Shown: positions 12,601 through 26,017, counted from the stretch's first letter. The stretch is DNA of 64,000 bases from Trichoplusia ni (GCF_003590095.1 NC_039483.1:10478001-10542000), one strand, 5' to 3'. Numbers and translations: made by a program. The notes: generated by a model from the letters alone, not told the origin.

Positions 12601-12981
12601 TAACTCCTTACAGTACCAAAAAGATCTAAATAAGAACAAGTTACTTTATGGTTCCACCACGTTATAGAAATTTGTCGCCGTTGTGAAATGTACATAAAGA
12701 GGGCGATCAAAGAAAACGGATCCAAAGTACTGCCCTCAAAATGTAATACAGATTACTTCATCCGATTAGTTATGAAATCGTTCATCGGGAAAAAATTATT
12801 CCCGGAAATATTATTTCATCAATTTGAAGTAGAAAGCTCTAATCACTTGATTGATTTAACAAAATGCATAATCCAAAAGTACGTAGACGCTCGATTGTCA
12901 TTTTTAACTAAGCACAATCAGGACCCTAAAGCTTTTATACGCAAAACTTACACTAAACTTATTCATTTTAAAAATCAGTAA
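9612..12981 (+). pseudogene. THAP-domain P-element-type transposase, split by introns and frameshifted
   Basis: Probable exons are 9612-9691, 10023-10203, 10275-10344 (frame doubtful), 10428-10552 and 10643-12981, each with GT/AG borders. Exons 1-2 encode a THAP DNA-binding domain: zinc ligands C4, C9, C56 and H59, the invariant P29 and W38, and an AIPTMF box at 78-83. The next part is a Lys-rich coiled coil. The rest resembles P-element/THAP9 transposase, with the blocks LTLHFYSPKAY, IIFDEMAI, TFDGCPANL, FLDPAHMIKLIRN and QDHLEHFFG, which include acidic residues expected in the RNase-H-like core. The large exon changes frame near 10980, 11275, 12335 and 12650, so no continuous product can be read. 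The breaks could be decay, but uncorrected indels near a contig end are also possible. The role in an intact element would be cut-and-paste transposition. Confidence 0.85.
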
Positions 12982-13666
12982 TAACTTATTTCGGTTTGTT
13001 CATTAATATTTAAATTCTAGTTTTTCGTTACCACCACCTTTACTATAATATCATTTTGAGAGCGTCAGAATTGTGAGTGTTTTTTTAAGAACTCTTAATT
13101 AAATCTCTTTGGCTTTGAAAGTTTTGAAGGTTTGTGTTTGTTTGTGTCTTTAAAATTAAAAAAAATACGGTTGGATAAAGTTGATTAAACATTTTATTTT
13201 TGTTTGGTGTATCATTTTTTATCCTAATGGTACTACTTTACATACCTACTGTGCACATTACCTACCACCACCTACAACCACATCAAGTTGCATATCTATT
13301 TCACAACCTCAATAATAAGGGCCGTTCTAGTACATTTTGCACATGGCAATTATAGATTATATGAAGTTTTTAACAAAATCACATTTATACATTATTTTAT
13401 TTTACCATCATTACCTTTCATTTAAATAGGGTATTTCTACGACTATTTGTATAGTCGAATTAAAAGAATCATAAAGTCGATTTATCGATATCGATTAATT
13501 TGGAAAAAAATTATTGAACGGCACTTTGCAGAAATATTTGTACTGACATTGTTGCATTAGCCAATCACAAGCGCGCATTTTTCTTCACTCCCCGACCCGC
13601 TGTTGTGAGTCGCGTTCTTAGAAGAAATAAGCCTATCGGCTCTCAAGTGGTTAGATTCTCTTTGAG
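12982..13666. other. Stretch between the transposase stop and the gap
   Basis: AT-rich, with no gene. It presumably holds the 3' UTR and subterminal part of the P-like element. A small palindrome with arms GACTAT/ATAGTC sits near 13441-13456, and there are TATCGATATCGATTAA words near 13480-13500. I could not find a reverse complement of the element's left end here. Confidence 0.5.
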
Positions 13667-14666
13667 NNNNNNNNNNNNNNNNNNNNNNNNNNNNNNNNNN
13701 NNNNNNNNNNNNNNNNNNNNNNNNNNNNNNNNNNNNNNNNNNNNNNNNNNNNNNNNNNNNNNNNNNNNNNNNNNNNNNNNNNNNNNNNNNNNNNNNNNNN
13801 NNNNNNNNNNNNNNNNNNNNNNNNNNNNNNNNNNNNNNNNNNNNNNNNNNNNNNNNNNNNNNNNNNNNNNNNNNNNNNNNNNNNNNNNNNNNNNNNNNNN
13901 NNNNNNNNNNNNNNNNNNNNNNNNNNNNNNNNNNNNNNNNNNNNNNNNNNNNNNNNNNNNNNNNNNNNNNNNNNNNNNNNNNNNNNNNNNNNNNNNNNNN
14001 NNNNNNNNNNNNNNNNNNNNNNNNNNNNNNNNNNNNNNNNNNNNNNNNNNNNNNNNNNNNNNNNNNNNNNNNNNNNNNNNNNNNNNNNNNNNNNNNNNNN
14101 NNNNNNNNNNNNNNNNNNNNNNNNNNNNNNNNNNNNNNNNNNNNNNNNNNNNNNNNNNNNNNNNNNNNNNNNNNNNNNNNNNNNNNNNNNNNNNNNNNNN
14201 NNNNNNNNNNNNNNNNNNNNNNNNNNNNNNNNNNNNNNNNNNNNNNNNNNNNNNNNNNNNNNNNNNNNNNNNNNNNNNNNNNNNNNNNNNNNNNNNNNNN
14301 NNNNNNNNNNNNNNNNNNNNNNNNNNNNNNNNNNNNNNNNNNNNNNNNNNNNNNNNNNNNNNNNNNNNNNNNNNNNNNNNNNNNNNNNNNNNNNNNNNNN
14401 NNNNNNNNNNNNNNNNNNNNNNNNNNNNNNNNNNNNNNNNNNNNNNNNNNNNNNNNNNNNNNNNNNNNNNNNNNNNNNNNNNNNNNNNNNNNNNNNNNNN
14501 NNNNNNNNNNNNNNNNNNNNNNNNNNNNNNNNNNNNNNNNNNNNNNNNNNNNNNNNNNNNNNNNNNNNNNNNNNNNNNNNNNNNNNNNNNNNNNNNNNNN
14601 NNNNNNNNNNNNNNNNNNNNNNNNNNNNNNNNNNNNNNNNNNNNNNNNNNNNNNNNNNNNNNNNNN
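13667..14666. other. Scaffold gap of 1000 Ns
   Basis: An uninterrupted run of exactly 1000 N, a conventional placeholder length rather than a measured gap. Open frames that cross it are artefacts. It cuts a probable exon on its right side (14667-14714) and may hide the right end of the P-element-like transposon on its left side. Confidence 0.99.
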
Positions 14667-14714
14667 CGCGCACCGGCTTGATGTACACATGCCCGTCCGC
14701 CACCGTCACTATGC
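14667..14714 (-). CDS. Partial internal exon cut by the gap, protein unknown
   Basis: On the minus strand an acceptor (TTTGCACTTGCAG) is followed at 14714 by GC-rich sequence reading IVTVADGHVYIKPVR in one open frame, running into the Ns at 14667. The contrast between an AT-rich flank and a GC-rich block is the same as at the confirmed SLC26A11 exons. It is phase-compatible with the candidate exon at 17261-17327. I do not recognise the family. If the false-duplication model is right, this exon should also exist upstream of position 1 in the chromosome. Confidence 0.5.
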
Positions 14715-17260
14715 CTGCAAGTGCAAACCACATACTTGATACTGAGTATGCCTGTTGAGTGTCGATGACGGACTTAAAACCGATCATGCTATAAGTACTA
14801 CCTACAAAATGTAAAAAAATTGCCATAGCTTATACTTGTACTTTTTGTTATAAATTGCATTTGTGTTAAAGGTATTTGTACACTATTGTCTATTCTTCAA
14901 ATTGATTGAAAGGCTTTCATGGTTACATAAGATGTACTGGAATCATTGCGCCCAGCACTGAACACTTGTCGTTGCAGTTCACAAATATAATTCCTACAAA
15001 AACCGCGTGTCTAACTATGTAAATCCAATGCGTTTATCCGTGACCTGCGACGAGACGAAAACACAACATTATAGAGAGTGTTTCGCTAGCTCCGCTAGTT
15101 TCCTCGACACAGCAGCTGCGTTCTTCGTTCCCAGAGCATCGCTAGCTGTGCTCTAAATTATTAACCGCGTCTTATCACTTCGGTTTCAATTGCATCTCAT
15201 CAAGCGTGAGAATCCATATGCTACACTAATATGCACCCTAAAACTATAATGATAAAGCGCAAAACTGGTTTGTAACAATTTATACCATGAGGATACGGTG
15301 GCCTGTTTAGTTAGACCAATTGGTGAGTCCGTAAACGAATGTACTATTGGATCAGTTTAATGAAGCTCTGTAACTCGGCCTCATATAGGTACCTACCATA
15401 CTTACCCTACCTACTTGCATATGAATATCATTCAGGACTTTAGTTGAACGGCGTGGTTTATTCTGATAATTAATTGATTAGCGAATTCAACTAGTTGGCT
15501 GGTATTAGTAGGATGGTATACAATTACATCATGCATGATTTAATTAATCTACTAATTTTATGGGAAGCAAAAAAAACCAATTGAATTACTGATAATTTTA
15601 ATTTGTAAAGGATAATTATAAAACATGTCATTCAAATAAAGGAAATTGGCTTGATAACGACAAGCAAATGGTTTTGTTTTAAAATGAATGTAACGATAAC
15701 ACTGACATCTAGGCAATTAGACATTTCGAATTTATGGTTTTACCCCACCAACGTTTCATGAAACCTGAAAACAGTACGTTTCAAACCTATCTCAAACATT
15801 TTCTAGGTCTTCCACTATTTCTATATTATACCTGTTTGCAGGAATCACAGGGATGTAGGTATAATTATCTTCTGAGTGCCGCTTTTTGCATTAGCACTTA
15901 TGAACCATGTTTGATGCGCTAATTGTCGTCGTCGTACGGATTGAGAACCCCTGGTCAAGGGGTGTGGTGCGAGAGGTCTAAGGTTCAGAGAGAGCCCAAA
16001 TCTTGAAAAGTTTTTCATTTATTTATTCCAACAATATCTTTGTCGGGTTTGTAAGGGAAAACCAGAGATAATTTTTATGATAAGGTACTTGTTAGGAAAC
16101 GTTGTTATCTGTAGGGTATTACCGTTATGAGTAGGGTTTTATTTACATTCATAATGCCGTTGTTGTGGTGAGCACAGCGTGTGACGTGGGCATTGTTACA
16201 TGGTAATTAGCTACGTGTGGTGTCGCGGAGACGACGTCGGCCGGCCGTGAGGCGCGCAGCAACGCGGCGGCGCAGGGTCAACACACTTCTCCTGCGGCTG
16301 ACACGGGACCAGAAGTTCCGACTCTCAGTCACAATACCATCGTAGGCGACGCTACATTAGGAACATCCTCACGTATTACTATTGCAGCGGTACTTACTAT
16401 CTTCTTTTACAAGTTGTGCGGCTTTAAAGATGTTTACACAGCTAATGCATATTCACATTGCGTTATTTTAATCGTAATTCTACTACCTTATTTATGAGTG
16501 AATTAACACGTTACTCTGAAATTTCATTTTTAAATATAAAGAGATTAATTTCGAGAGCAATTATTTATATAATAGTGTGATAGAAATAATAGAGGATTTT
16601 TTATTTTTTCCCATCTAGCATGGATCGACAGCTACATAAATTATGGTCGTTACGATAGTAATGAAACGAACTCCAAACCACTTACAAATTCCCACAAATG
16701 CTATCAAAAACAAGTGCGTAAACAATAATAATTTCAAATAGCTTTAGACCAGCAGTGCTCGTTTAATTGCTGTCTAGTGTTATTGAATTAATAAAAATCG
16801 AATTCCCACACATACAGGGAGCACGCACGCGTGCAGCGCGGTTGCGTTTCGTTGCGTATAATTTAGAGGACCTTGGCCGTGCGCACGCGCCGCGCTCCGG
16901 TGCGCCGCGTAACTGCACCGGCCTACGTGTAACACTAAGCGATACTTAATTTACCTTTGCGCTACACTCGTACATCCTTCATAATTTATATCAAGGATTC
17001 CCGATTTAAACGTTAACTATACACTAATTACTATGATAATAGGGCGCAGTTACACCGGCCACTGCAGTACTGAATATCGAAATAAGATGCTCCTAAAATC
17101 AGAACTGTCACCATGTATGACACTATGGCGCAAAAAAGGGTCCTAAATCTAATATTTGTGCTTTAGGTTATGAGTCATACTTGGGCATATTTTTTGGTCA
17201 TAGTGAATGAGCTAAAGCGAGATCATTCCCAGAGATATTGAAAAAAATAAAATTAGGCAC
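14715..17260. other. Intron or intergenic stretch, no gene recognised
   Basis: Mostly AT-rich, with GC-rich islands at 16210-16310 and 16800-16935 that give no splice-flanked conserved peptide. If the two candidate minus-strand exons at its ends belong together, this is one intron of about 2.5 kb. Confidence 0.5.
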
Positions 17261-17327
17261 CGCACCGCGCCCCGGCCGCCACCACGCCGACCTGCGCCAT
17301 CAGCACGACCTCGTCGGCGAGTGAAAA
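17261..17327 (-). CDS. Candidate internal exon, protein unknown
   Basis: A GC-rich minus-strand block after a CGGGCGCAG acceptor reads FSLADEVVLMAQ then VGVVAAGARC. It ends at a weak GTGCCT donor, with a stop directly beyond. Its leftover base fits in phase with the exon at 14714, which would give ...AGARCGIVTVADG.... The acceptor has a poor pyrimidine tract, and the frame stays open upstream for about 40 codons, so the boundary is uncertain. I cannot name the protein. Confidence 0.3.
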
Positions 17328-20300
17328 CTGCGCCCGTTTCATGTTGCTCAAAACAACTCGACTAAGTGTAGAGTTTAATGATTTGATCATTTCATATTGT
17401 GACCACTGTGACCAACCACTTAGTAGATCATTCTATTTCATTTTAAAAGAATGCCAGCCATGTCAAGAATAGTATATAGAATAGTCAATTCTACGATTTA
17501 GTCAGAACTTTGAAACGCAAAGCAAATTTCCTATGACCATCAATATTTTATACAAAAACCAATCAAAACGTCATTGTGTTGCCACATTAAAAAAGAAATA
17601 ATTCGGGATTTGTATGAGAATAAAGAATATAGCGGCAGAACACATTATTTAAATGGGACCAAATACATATGACGAAAATTCAGAAAAAATATTTCGTGAA
17701 TTGATTCGGAAGCCGTTGTGACAATAAAGCGGCTCGCTGCGGACGACATATGCCATTCGCTTAAATGTAAAAATCTACAACATTGATAGTATTACGCGCT
17801 TTTTAGAGGAGGCTGCTCAGAAAACTGTAATAAATACTTTATTTTCAATATAAATTAGATAAAAATAATAATTAAACGAAAACATTTAATGATGTGTGAA
17901 TCTTTTATTGGTACACATTTTTGTTGTCATTTCATTTAGTAAAAATCGAAAATGCTGTTATGTGATCGATCCTCACACAAGAAAGACAAGAATGCGTTGC
18001 ATTGCCGTTAGGTGTGTAACTAGCTTATAATGTGTGTTCTACCAGCGTAACGGAGTGCACGCACAGTAATTCGATCAAATTGCGATGCGGTGCGTTATGA
18101 CCGTTAATGCTCATCGCTTGCCTTGATCCAAATCCGAATCCAAGTGCCTGACGGACGCGCGGATACGCGGTCACTCAGACCCCGCACGCGAGATTCCTCG
18201 CCTCCGCCGCGCGTCCCGTTATAACACGAACTCTATACGACAGTGTGCAACTCAATAACTTCAATTCATATAAAACACTAACGTTTGTATTAAAGTCAAG
18301 GTCCATTGTTCATTCAGAGTGTGCTGTGTATTTTTATCCTCCAAATTTTAAATACATCCGCGTTATTATACTATACAAGAACTGACAATGGTTCCGGGGG
18401 TTGAAAAACACTATTTTCCCAAAACAGTATATACGAAACGACGAATTTCTACTAGTCATTATTCTGAAAGCTTAGCGTTTAGTTACAACATAACGATGAT
18501 GTAAGTTCTAATCGTTTTATTTAATTAACCACTAGTACGGTCAGTTAACATCAAATGAACAACAAATGGAAATTAACAAGTAAATAGAATCCCATGAACA
18601 AGGTCCGGAGTATCTCATTTCGACTTGGTTCTTTTATTTTGTTGCTGGACTGAAGACGTAAAATGTCGAAAAAGAAATTCGTTGAAGTGCCTCTTATGTA
18701 GTAGTAGAGTCACAGCTTCACAAGGAGAGCGCTCGAGTCGCGCTCATTACGATCGCGATATTGTCACAAGAACCGCTCTCCAGCTGGCACGAGAGCTCAC
18801 TGCTCACGAGCACAACGATCACACTTCAAAAATATAATCCTTTGAACATTTTAGAACACTAAAATATATAAGGTCAAGAAGGTTATCAAGATTCAACGGT
18901 TAAATAATACAAAAACTTTCCAGATGGGAGTTGGAATCGCTCCTGGCGATTTTTGTATGGTTCATGAGCTTATATTAGGCATTTATATAATTAACTGCTG
19001 TTTTATATTTTAATCTTATTATCTCTAGCCGGGCTTCAGATTAATTCATCAGTTTCTACTAGGATATGTCCGGGATGAATTGATTGTCGTGCATTAGGCG
19101 AGCGTTTACTGAGGTCACTGAACTGTGCCCAAATTCGTACCGATTATACCTGTTGCTTGGTCTGTAGGGTGGGGTCGGTGTAGGCCCGCGGGGAAAGAAA
19201 TCACTTGGCTTACTTTTGCTATGAGACCTGACTTCTTGTCCTCCTCTCTTTCGGAGAGCAATCGAAAATCCTTGTCGTTCATTAAACTCTGGAATATTTC
19301 CGCCTCTAATTACTAGTTACGCATGTTTTATTACAAATAATTATTTTCATGAAAATTAATGTGTATAGGTAATATAATCATAAAGAATTATATTATCTTT
19401 ACAATTGACGACAGAAAATAACTATTTTACTTTAATAGATGTGATATGCTTTTGTAAATATGCTGTTTTTAATGCTAGGTGCAGTCATCAGCTCATTGAT
19501 TTGATGAAAAATGATTATGTTCCCAAGAAAAACAACACTTCATCAACTTGGACTCGTACAAACAAAAAGTACATCCCTGGAGAGCGCCGGCTCGTGCCGG
19601 GAGCAGCGCGGGCCGCGGGGGCGAGGCGCGGGGGCGGGGCGCGGGGAGCGGGGAGCGGGGCGGTGCGCGGGGAGCAGGCGCGCCGGGACCTTTTGTGAGC
19701 CGGTGCAGCCGATCGATAGCTGGAGCGCCGCCACGCCAAACATTGCTACATCGGGATACCGGCACGGATCTGTATTGACCGGACTGTACCTATGTACAAC
19801 ATAGGCGGCTAGCAGACGCTATCTGCGTATATTGGGCTCACCAATTACTTTGTGTGGAATACCCACCTAGTAGAAGACTTGAACCGACTTTACTTTTTTA
19901 GCTTTAATTGGGTGTCAAATTGAGCCGGGAGCAAAAATTGCTAGTCTTGCAATAATACCGATTGCAAAGGAGAACACTTCGACGGCTTTATTAAGACCTA
20001 CACGAAATCATAGGAGTATTGGCACACATATGTGCGTTTTTCATAATGACCTCAATAAATAACCAACCATAACCCAGAATCGACTTCCAGAGACTCCTCA
20101 ACAAATAAGCAGAAAGTTCACAAGTAATATCGAGATTCTGAACAGAACACATGGTTATCTATCATGACGCAGCATGAGAGCTGCGGTTTAAGTACATGGG
20201 TGAAAGGATATCCACTTAGGGAAATAAGTATTAATCGATAAGGTCTTAAGTTTGAAATCAAATACCGATTATCTAACTTTCGTATCAAGTACCAAAGCCA

Positions 20301-20742
20301 GCCCCAAACCGCTGAAATGGTGAAGCTATTACTGCTATATTATAAATGCTTGCAAAGTTGACTGTAAACGCGACATTCAAGATTGCTTCGTTGGCAAACT
20401 CTTGGGTTCAATGAATCCTCATCAATATTATTCTACAGCTTTTGCCTTAATGAGTCATTTTCCCAGAATGTCCATCTGCAGTGTGTATTACAATGGCATA
20501 TTATGCTCGTTCGAAACACAACGGACCAACATGAGTAAGGACATCATTGACCGAGTCACTGAGACGCTTCAGATTACTTACTGCTTTGAATATGACGATA
20601 AGTGTTTTGAGAATGCTTCAAAATTTCTTACCTGAGAACAAAAAGAAAAATCGTTTAAAACAAGCTCTTTATCCGAATTCATTTTGAATTTAGTGATTCC
20701 TGATTGAGTAATGCAAATATGTTATATTTAGAAATATATTAT
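17328..20742. other. Non-coding stretch spanning the start of copy 2
   Basis: 17328-17612 is AT-rich and not otherwise seen in this window. 17613-20742 repeats 1-3123 with about twenty small indels. No gene is recognised in either part. Confidence 0.65.
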
Positions 20743-22350
20743 CAACTAGCTGTGCCCGCGACTTCGTTCGCGTGGTTGTTGAGAACAAAACAACGTCGTT
20801 TGCGTCTCGATGCTCTCTTGAGACCACCAAGTTGCGGTCCGTGTTCTTTGTGAACTTAAACGTGACTCCCTTTCGGTGAACGTTTCAGATTCACGTGAAA
20901 GAGCGATGTGCTCTCGGTTAGCAGATAACCGTGCTTCACGATCTTCTTCCGATTCCTGAGACCTACTAAGTCTCATCCTTTTCGCATTTCAGCTATGCAG
21001 CGAAAGGTTAGTTTTTTTCTTTGAGGCATTTTCAAGGAAAATTTAAGCAATAAAAAACCAACAACACTTATGACCGAATAGCCTACAAACGTAAAAGAAC
21101 GGTGAGTCGAACAGTCTAAAGCCGCGTATGCACGTACGAACAAATTTGTTGAGTTACATGATACGCAACAACTTGGTTCGCACGTGCGTACCACTATCGA
21201 ACATCGAACACTCTGTTCGTCAAACATGTTCGCGGCGATCCTTGTAGTGTGTTCTGTATGGACGGTGTTCGAAGAGCTTTAATAAATGTTACGCAACAAA
21301 ACTGTTCGTATACCTAGATCTGGGCGGGGTGCGGGCCCGTTATCGCAGTGCGGATCCATCTAGGATCCGCTTTAGGAAACAACATTTCGTGAATCACTGC
21401 GAACATCAAAAAATTCTCCGCTACTTCACAATCGACCACTTCCAACGGCGCCGTCATGGCTACTAAGATAGAGTTCACGACTGTTGTTCGCGAACTCGAC
21501 TCGAACTATGTTTGCGTTCGTGTTCGAATATGCCGTCCATACGTACGAACCAAATGTTCGGGTCTGGTGTTTGTGTTCGCTATGTTCGTGTTCGTACGTG
21601 CGTACGCGCCTTAAGTATGACAACGAATCGTCTGTTCGTGGTCGTGACTCAACGAATTGGCTAAGTTACTGTAAAACGATTGGCACTATTAGATACAAAC
21701 TACGAAGTAAATAAAATACTACTTTCCTACTTCAAACCAATGACCAAACGAAACCAAACAGCCAATACTTATATTTCGACCAATTTAGAACAACGATTAT
21801 CTTCCAAGCAACCTAAGACCTTTTACGACACACTCCAGAACTTTTAAGACACTAAACGAAACCCAATTTTTAAGTAAACACGGTCGACGTGATTCTCGCG
21901 CGGAATCTCTTAACACCGCGATTCAGAAAATGACGTCATTTGCACAACGCCATCTATCGGATTTGGATTTCAACTATCAACATTAGTTCTATTTTTAGTC
22001 TTAAGATGTCGTTGCAAGTACTATACTGAATTGCGTAACGTAATATTTTACTACTTGAACTCACTAAATTAATCATATCTTTTGATAGAGTGAACCGATT
22101 TCGATGAAATAAAAACTAAGTTATACCTCAAGTTGCGTATAATTTTTGTATATAAACATTGTCTGCATTGAATTCGTAGATTTTACGTGATGCGCGCACA
22201 AACAAACAGATAAACAGACAAACAGACAAAAATTTCAAAAATGATGGAAATGGGTTCTGTTACTTATCTTTTCACACGCTGGCTATTTTTTTTTTCAATT
22301 TCTTCAATGTACAAAAATTACTTTTCTACAGATTTATTATATGTATAGAT
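20743..22350 (+). mobile_element. Retroelement-like repeat split by a MITE (copy 2)
   Basis: Equivalent of 3124-4730, with the same CCCGCGACTTCG start and CAAACAGA tail. Only small length differences are visible, for example one extra C near 20827. Confidence 0.5.
21120..21611. mobile_element. PIF/Harbinger-like MITE (copy 2)
   Basis: Same inverted ends and TAA target duplication (21117-21119 and 21612-21614) as the element at 3500-3990. It is one base longer because of an extra A in a homopolymer. Confidence 0.7.
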
Positions 22351-25300
22351 ATAGATTGGTTGGGACTGGTTGGCATTGTTTGAAAGTTGGTGAATATTAT
22401 ATTATACTGACAATGGCAAACCACTAGAGGATTACGATATTCCTATTTTTGAAGACAATTACTATTTTAAGGTGACGTCTGGTAGGCGCTCAATAAGTAA
22501 ACTTTAAAACCACGTCATATAAAAATATTAGACTTAGGAGTGCGGTACTGTATCTCCGGGGGGTTAAGGAAAACTCAATGATGTGCGAACAAGGTAAAAA
22601 AGGGGTCAGAGACAACGGCTCCCCGGAGCGAGCACGAATCACTGGCTCGCAAACTTAGGCCTGCTTTATGAGATGAAGGAGTATTTTTGGGCACTGGGTA
22701 AAGGTTAGGCAGGTAAATAGCAAAACGAGTGTCATAAAGTGTGGTCTTGTATATTCAGTGTACCTATGTACACATATGTACCTGCAGTTTGTATCAATGT
22801 AATCTAGCATTACTTTGATAACATTATTCATCGTATAGATACTAAAACAGTTCTATTAAGTAGAGCAGGTACATCTTAGGAAAGCTTCCCACTAATGAAC
22901 GGTGCCCGACAAAACGGCCTAGAAACATACTCGAATGGCACACGCATGTACAATTTAATTACGAGTTCAACGCGTCACACTTTCCCGCGACATGAGAAAG
23001 CCACTCTATTATTTCGATCAGAAATTATTATTCCTGGCTCTATTGCAAACCTACGTAGTTAACATCTCTTTATACTGAATTACTCTATGCATGGCCTTAA
23101 TTATGTTACAAATGAAGTTACGAACGTGATTATATCAATCCGAGTATAAGGTCATCAACACAGATAAATATGACCATTCGAGAAAGCCAGTTATGAAAAC
23201 CGGTGTCTATGTGTTCCGTGTGGTGTCTATTCAGTATTAATAGCAACACATACTAATCGCAACTGCCACAGTATCACCTGTTTACTAGAATCAACCATAG
23301 GTCATTAACAATCTGATGAGTGAGGCTGTTGAACTTATAACTCAATATTGATTAACAAGAAAGTCAGTCAGTAGTTCAAAGGATCCCACCTGAATAATGG
23401 GTGCAAAATTATTTAAAATAAAAAAGTTAGCTTTATTGTCATGCTTAGAAAAAATTAAATACATACCTAGGATATATTTGATTAATTTCGACTACTCCAA
23501 TTTTATTAGGGCGTATTTTTTATAACTACTGACGATTGTAATATTGATCGAATATTTCGGGGGCCGACTAGAATCAAATACCACTTAAGTGAGTGCTTAA
23601 GATATGTTTACACTTGTATCGATGGGCAAGGGGCGGCACGCGACGGGCGAACCTCTACAGCTCTGCCACAAGTTTTATAACTAGGCTACATCATATTATA
23701 TGTATAGATATTTTTACGGATTTCTAGAAAAAAACGTATTGTAAAGGTAAATAAATGTACAACACACGTCACCAGTGTAATCAGTTCTATGGTAGTATCT
23801 TCGAATATGCTACATAGTCTACATACTGATTCACCACAAGTACAATACATTAATGATTTCGCCGCTGATAGCTAGTAGATATATCGATAACGTTCAAATT
23901 AACACTGACTCTACTAATGGAATATTTCGCTTTAGTGTCGGTAAACCCGGTGACTGCTAGTTTCATGAAGCATCATTTAAATGCTTAGTGTTCGTTAGTT
24001 TTAACTTTCTAGAAGATATGGTAAATGTAAAATCCATTTCAAGTCCTACCTTAAATTTCTTAAATTTTAAAAATAGTATCGATAAAAACACATTATAAAT
24101 TATACAATAAAAACATTATATCAGTTTAGCTCAATACTTTACTCCTAAGCATGTGTACTGTTTACACAGCATGACAATTAAAGATAACAGAACAAGACTG
24201 AACTAAATTATTTACTTAATAAGAAATAACTTCAAAAACACCAATTTTGACTAATTATCAGATTGACATTTATTTTGTGTAACTTTTCTTTTAAAAGTAG
24301 TAAATTTAAATTTTGGCTTAACTAACATGTGCGACTCAAGATTCCTATCTATATAGGAATCTTGGTAATAGGAACCTTGCGTGTGGTCGTTGCAGGTAGC
24401 TCCACGAGCCCCAACACGACCAACAACACTTTCTAACAGCTGAGCCATATCTCCATACAAGAGACTAACACCCACGCGCCCGCACGCCGTCCGTATGCCT
24501 CGATAGGTCTCTTCGTGTCAGGGACAACTCCTACCGATAAGGCAAGTTAGTGAGCGAAATTCGTGTAACTTTTTATATTGGATTGTCCACTCTGGCGTAT
24601 TTTTAGGCTTAACTGAACCGACCCCGCCCCCGCTTCAGCTCATGATCAAGGACTCCAGTTGGGTCTGAAACGAGTTCGGCGGTCCCTATAAATGAGCCTG
24701 TGGAAACCATTGCATCATTTAATAATTGTAACATCTTTAATTTCAACAAGGGTCTAGTACTCAGGTTTAGAGGCTACATTTCGTTATAATCGTAAACTTA
24801 CGATTGAACCACTACCTTAACAACTTTTTTTTTGTAATTAAAGAAGAAATTTAAACAAAACCACGGGTCGGTATCACAGAATGTATAGTGAAGATATAAT
24901 TAATAACGTTGTGGTTACGTTAATCGGCGTCCGTGATCAAACTCTTCATTAGTCTTCATCCAGGCGAGCAGGTTCGATGGACTTAGCATTCGAACAATGT
25001 CTAGTTACGGCGTCGCCTGGAGGTAGGACTGGATAGTAAAAACTTAAATTCAAAACCTTATTCCCAAATAGGTATTATGTTTAGTGTACCGCGGCTGATG
25101 TGAGGGGCGGTGATTTAATACCGCTTCCGATATTGGGAAGGTAAATAAATGGGATGAGGATAATCAAGTGATCAACGCGAGCGGAAAATGTCCCGACGCG
25201 GCACGGTACGTAGTGCAAACGAGGTTATTGAGCTAGGTGTATAGCAAATACAGGTCCAGTCAATAGGTAGGCCTCGCGCTACAAGGCCTGTCTGACCGAA

Positions 25301-26017
25301 ATAAAGTAAACGTTATTAAAATTGAGCGCTGGCTGCACAAGTTTACGCTAGTACTTCTCACATTGTTCTATGCAAGTTGGCAGGGTAGCACAAAAAAACA
25401 GGAGAATTTGAGAACGTCGGAAAACGTCGGCACTATACAGATCCATATGCTGATATGCCCACCCCAATAAGGTCGTTTGCTATGTTACATTTTGGATAAG
25501 TCCGAAACACAATGCTTACTCGGATACAATATACATCTATACATATAAACTCGGAATGTTATAAAACTGTAACATACATTATTTTATGGTAGAGATTATA
25601 TCTGTATTAATTTTTCATCAAAATGTAAATACTTAATGATTTCCTAATAGGCGAATGTCGCTTGATTAATAAATTTCTTTCCATTTTTCATATTAATCAT
25701 ACACCATCTAGATAAAACAACTCGTTATTTGTAAATAAAAAGATTTTTTCCGGGAGATTTAACAGAATGAATACCTAATTAAAACACTTTTAATATGCCT
25801 GTGATAGCAAGAGTGAACGCAGCGTCGGTGCACACGTCACGCTAACAAGCGCGCTGCGGGCACGGCGCGCGGCGCGGCGCGCGGCATCGACGCTTATCGT
25901 AAACGTCACACTTGTGTAACTCTATTAAATTCAGTCATTCTGTTATTAAATTACTTCAAGAATACTAGTATCTTCAACATAATGTCCTTCTAAAAGCATA
26001 ACTAACTACAAAAAGAT
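22351..26017. other. Non-coding stretch, no gene recognised (copy 2)
   Basis: Repeat of 4731-8394. AT-rich, with no conserved peptide and only a few homopolymer length differences from copy 1. Confidence 0.65.

Larger units (their letters stand above)
9430..13666 (+). mobile_element. P-element-like (THAP transposase) DNA transposon, copy 1 side only
   Basis: This segment is absent from the matching site in copy 2, which continues directly with unrelated sequence after 27051. It contains a multi-exon THAP/P-type transposase whose start codon lies 183 bases after the divergence point, similar to the short leader of P elements. I infer that the left terminus is at or a few bases before 9430, with the shared bases TGTACCCAA as candidate target sequence. 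No inverted copy of the left end is visible before the N gap, so the right terminus is unseen, lost or inside the gap. Confidence 0.65.

Noticed and set aside
9430..13666. Search for the right terminal inverted repeat of the P-like element
   Set aside because: No reverse complement of the left end (AGACTATAAAACCTCTTG) was found before the N gap, so I do not give a right boundary.
13557..14826. Long open frames of 358-391 residues on both strands
   Set aside because: They consist of translated Ns across the scaffold gap.
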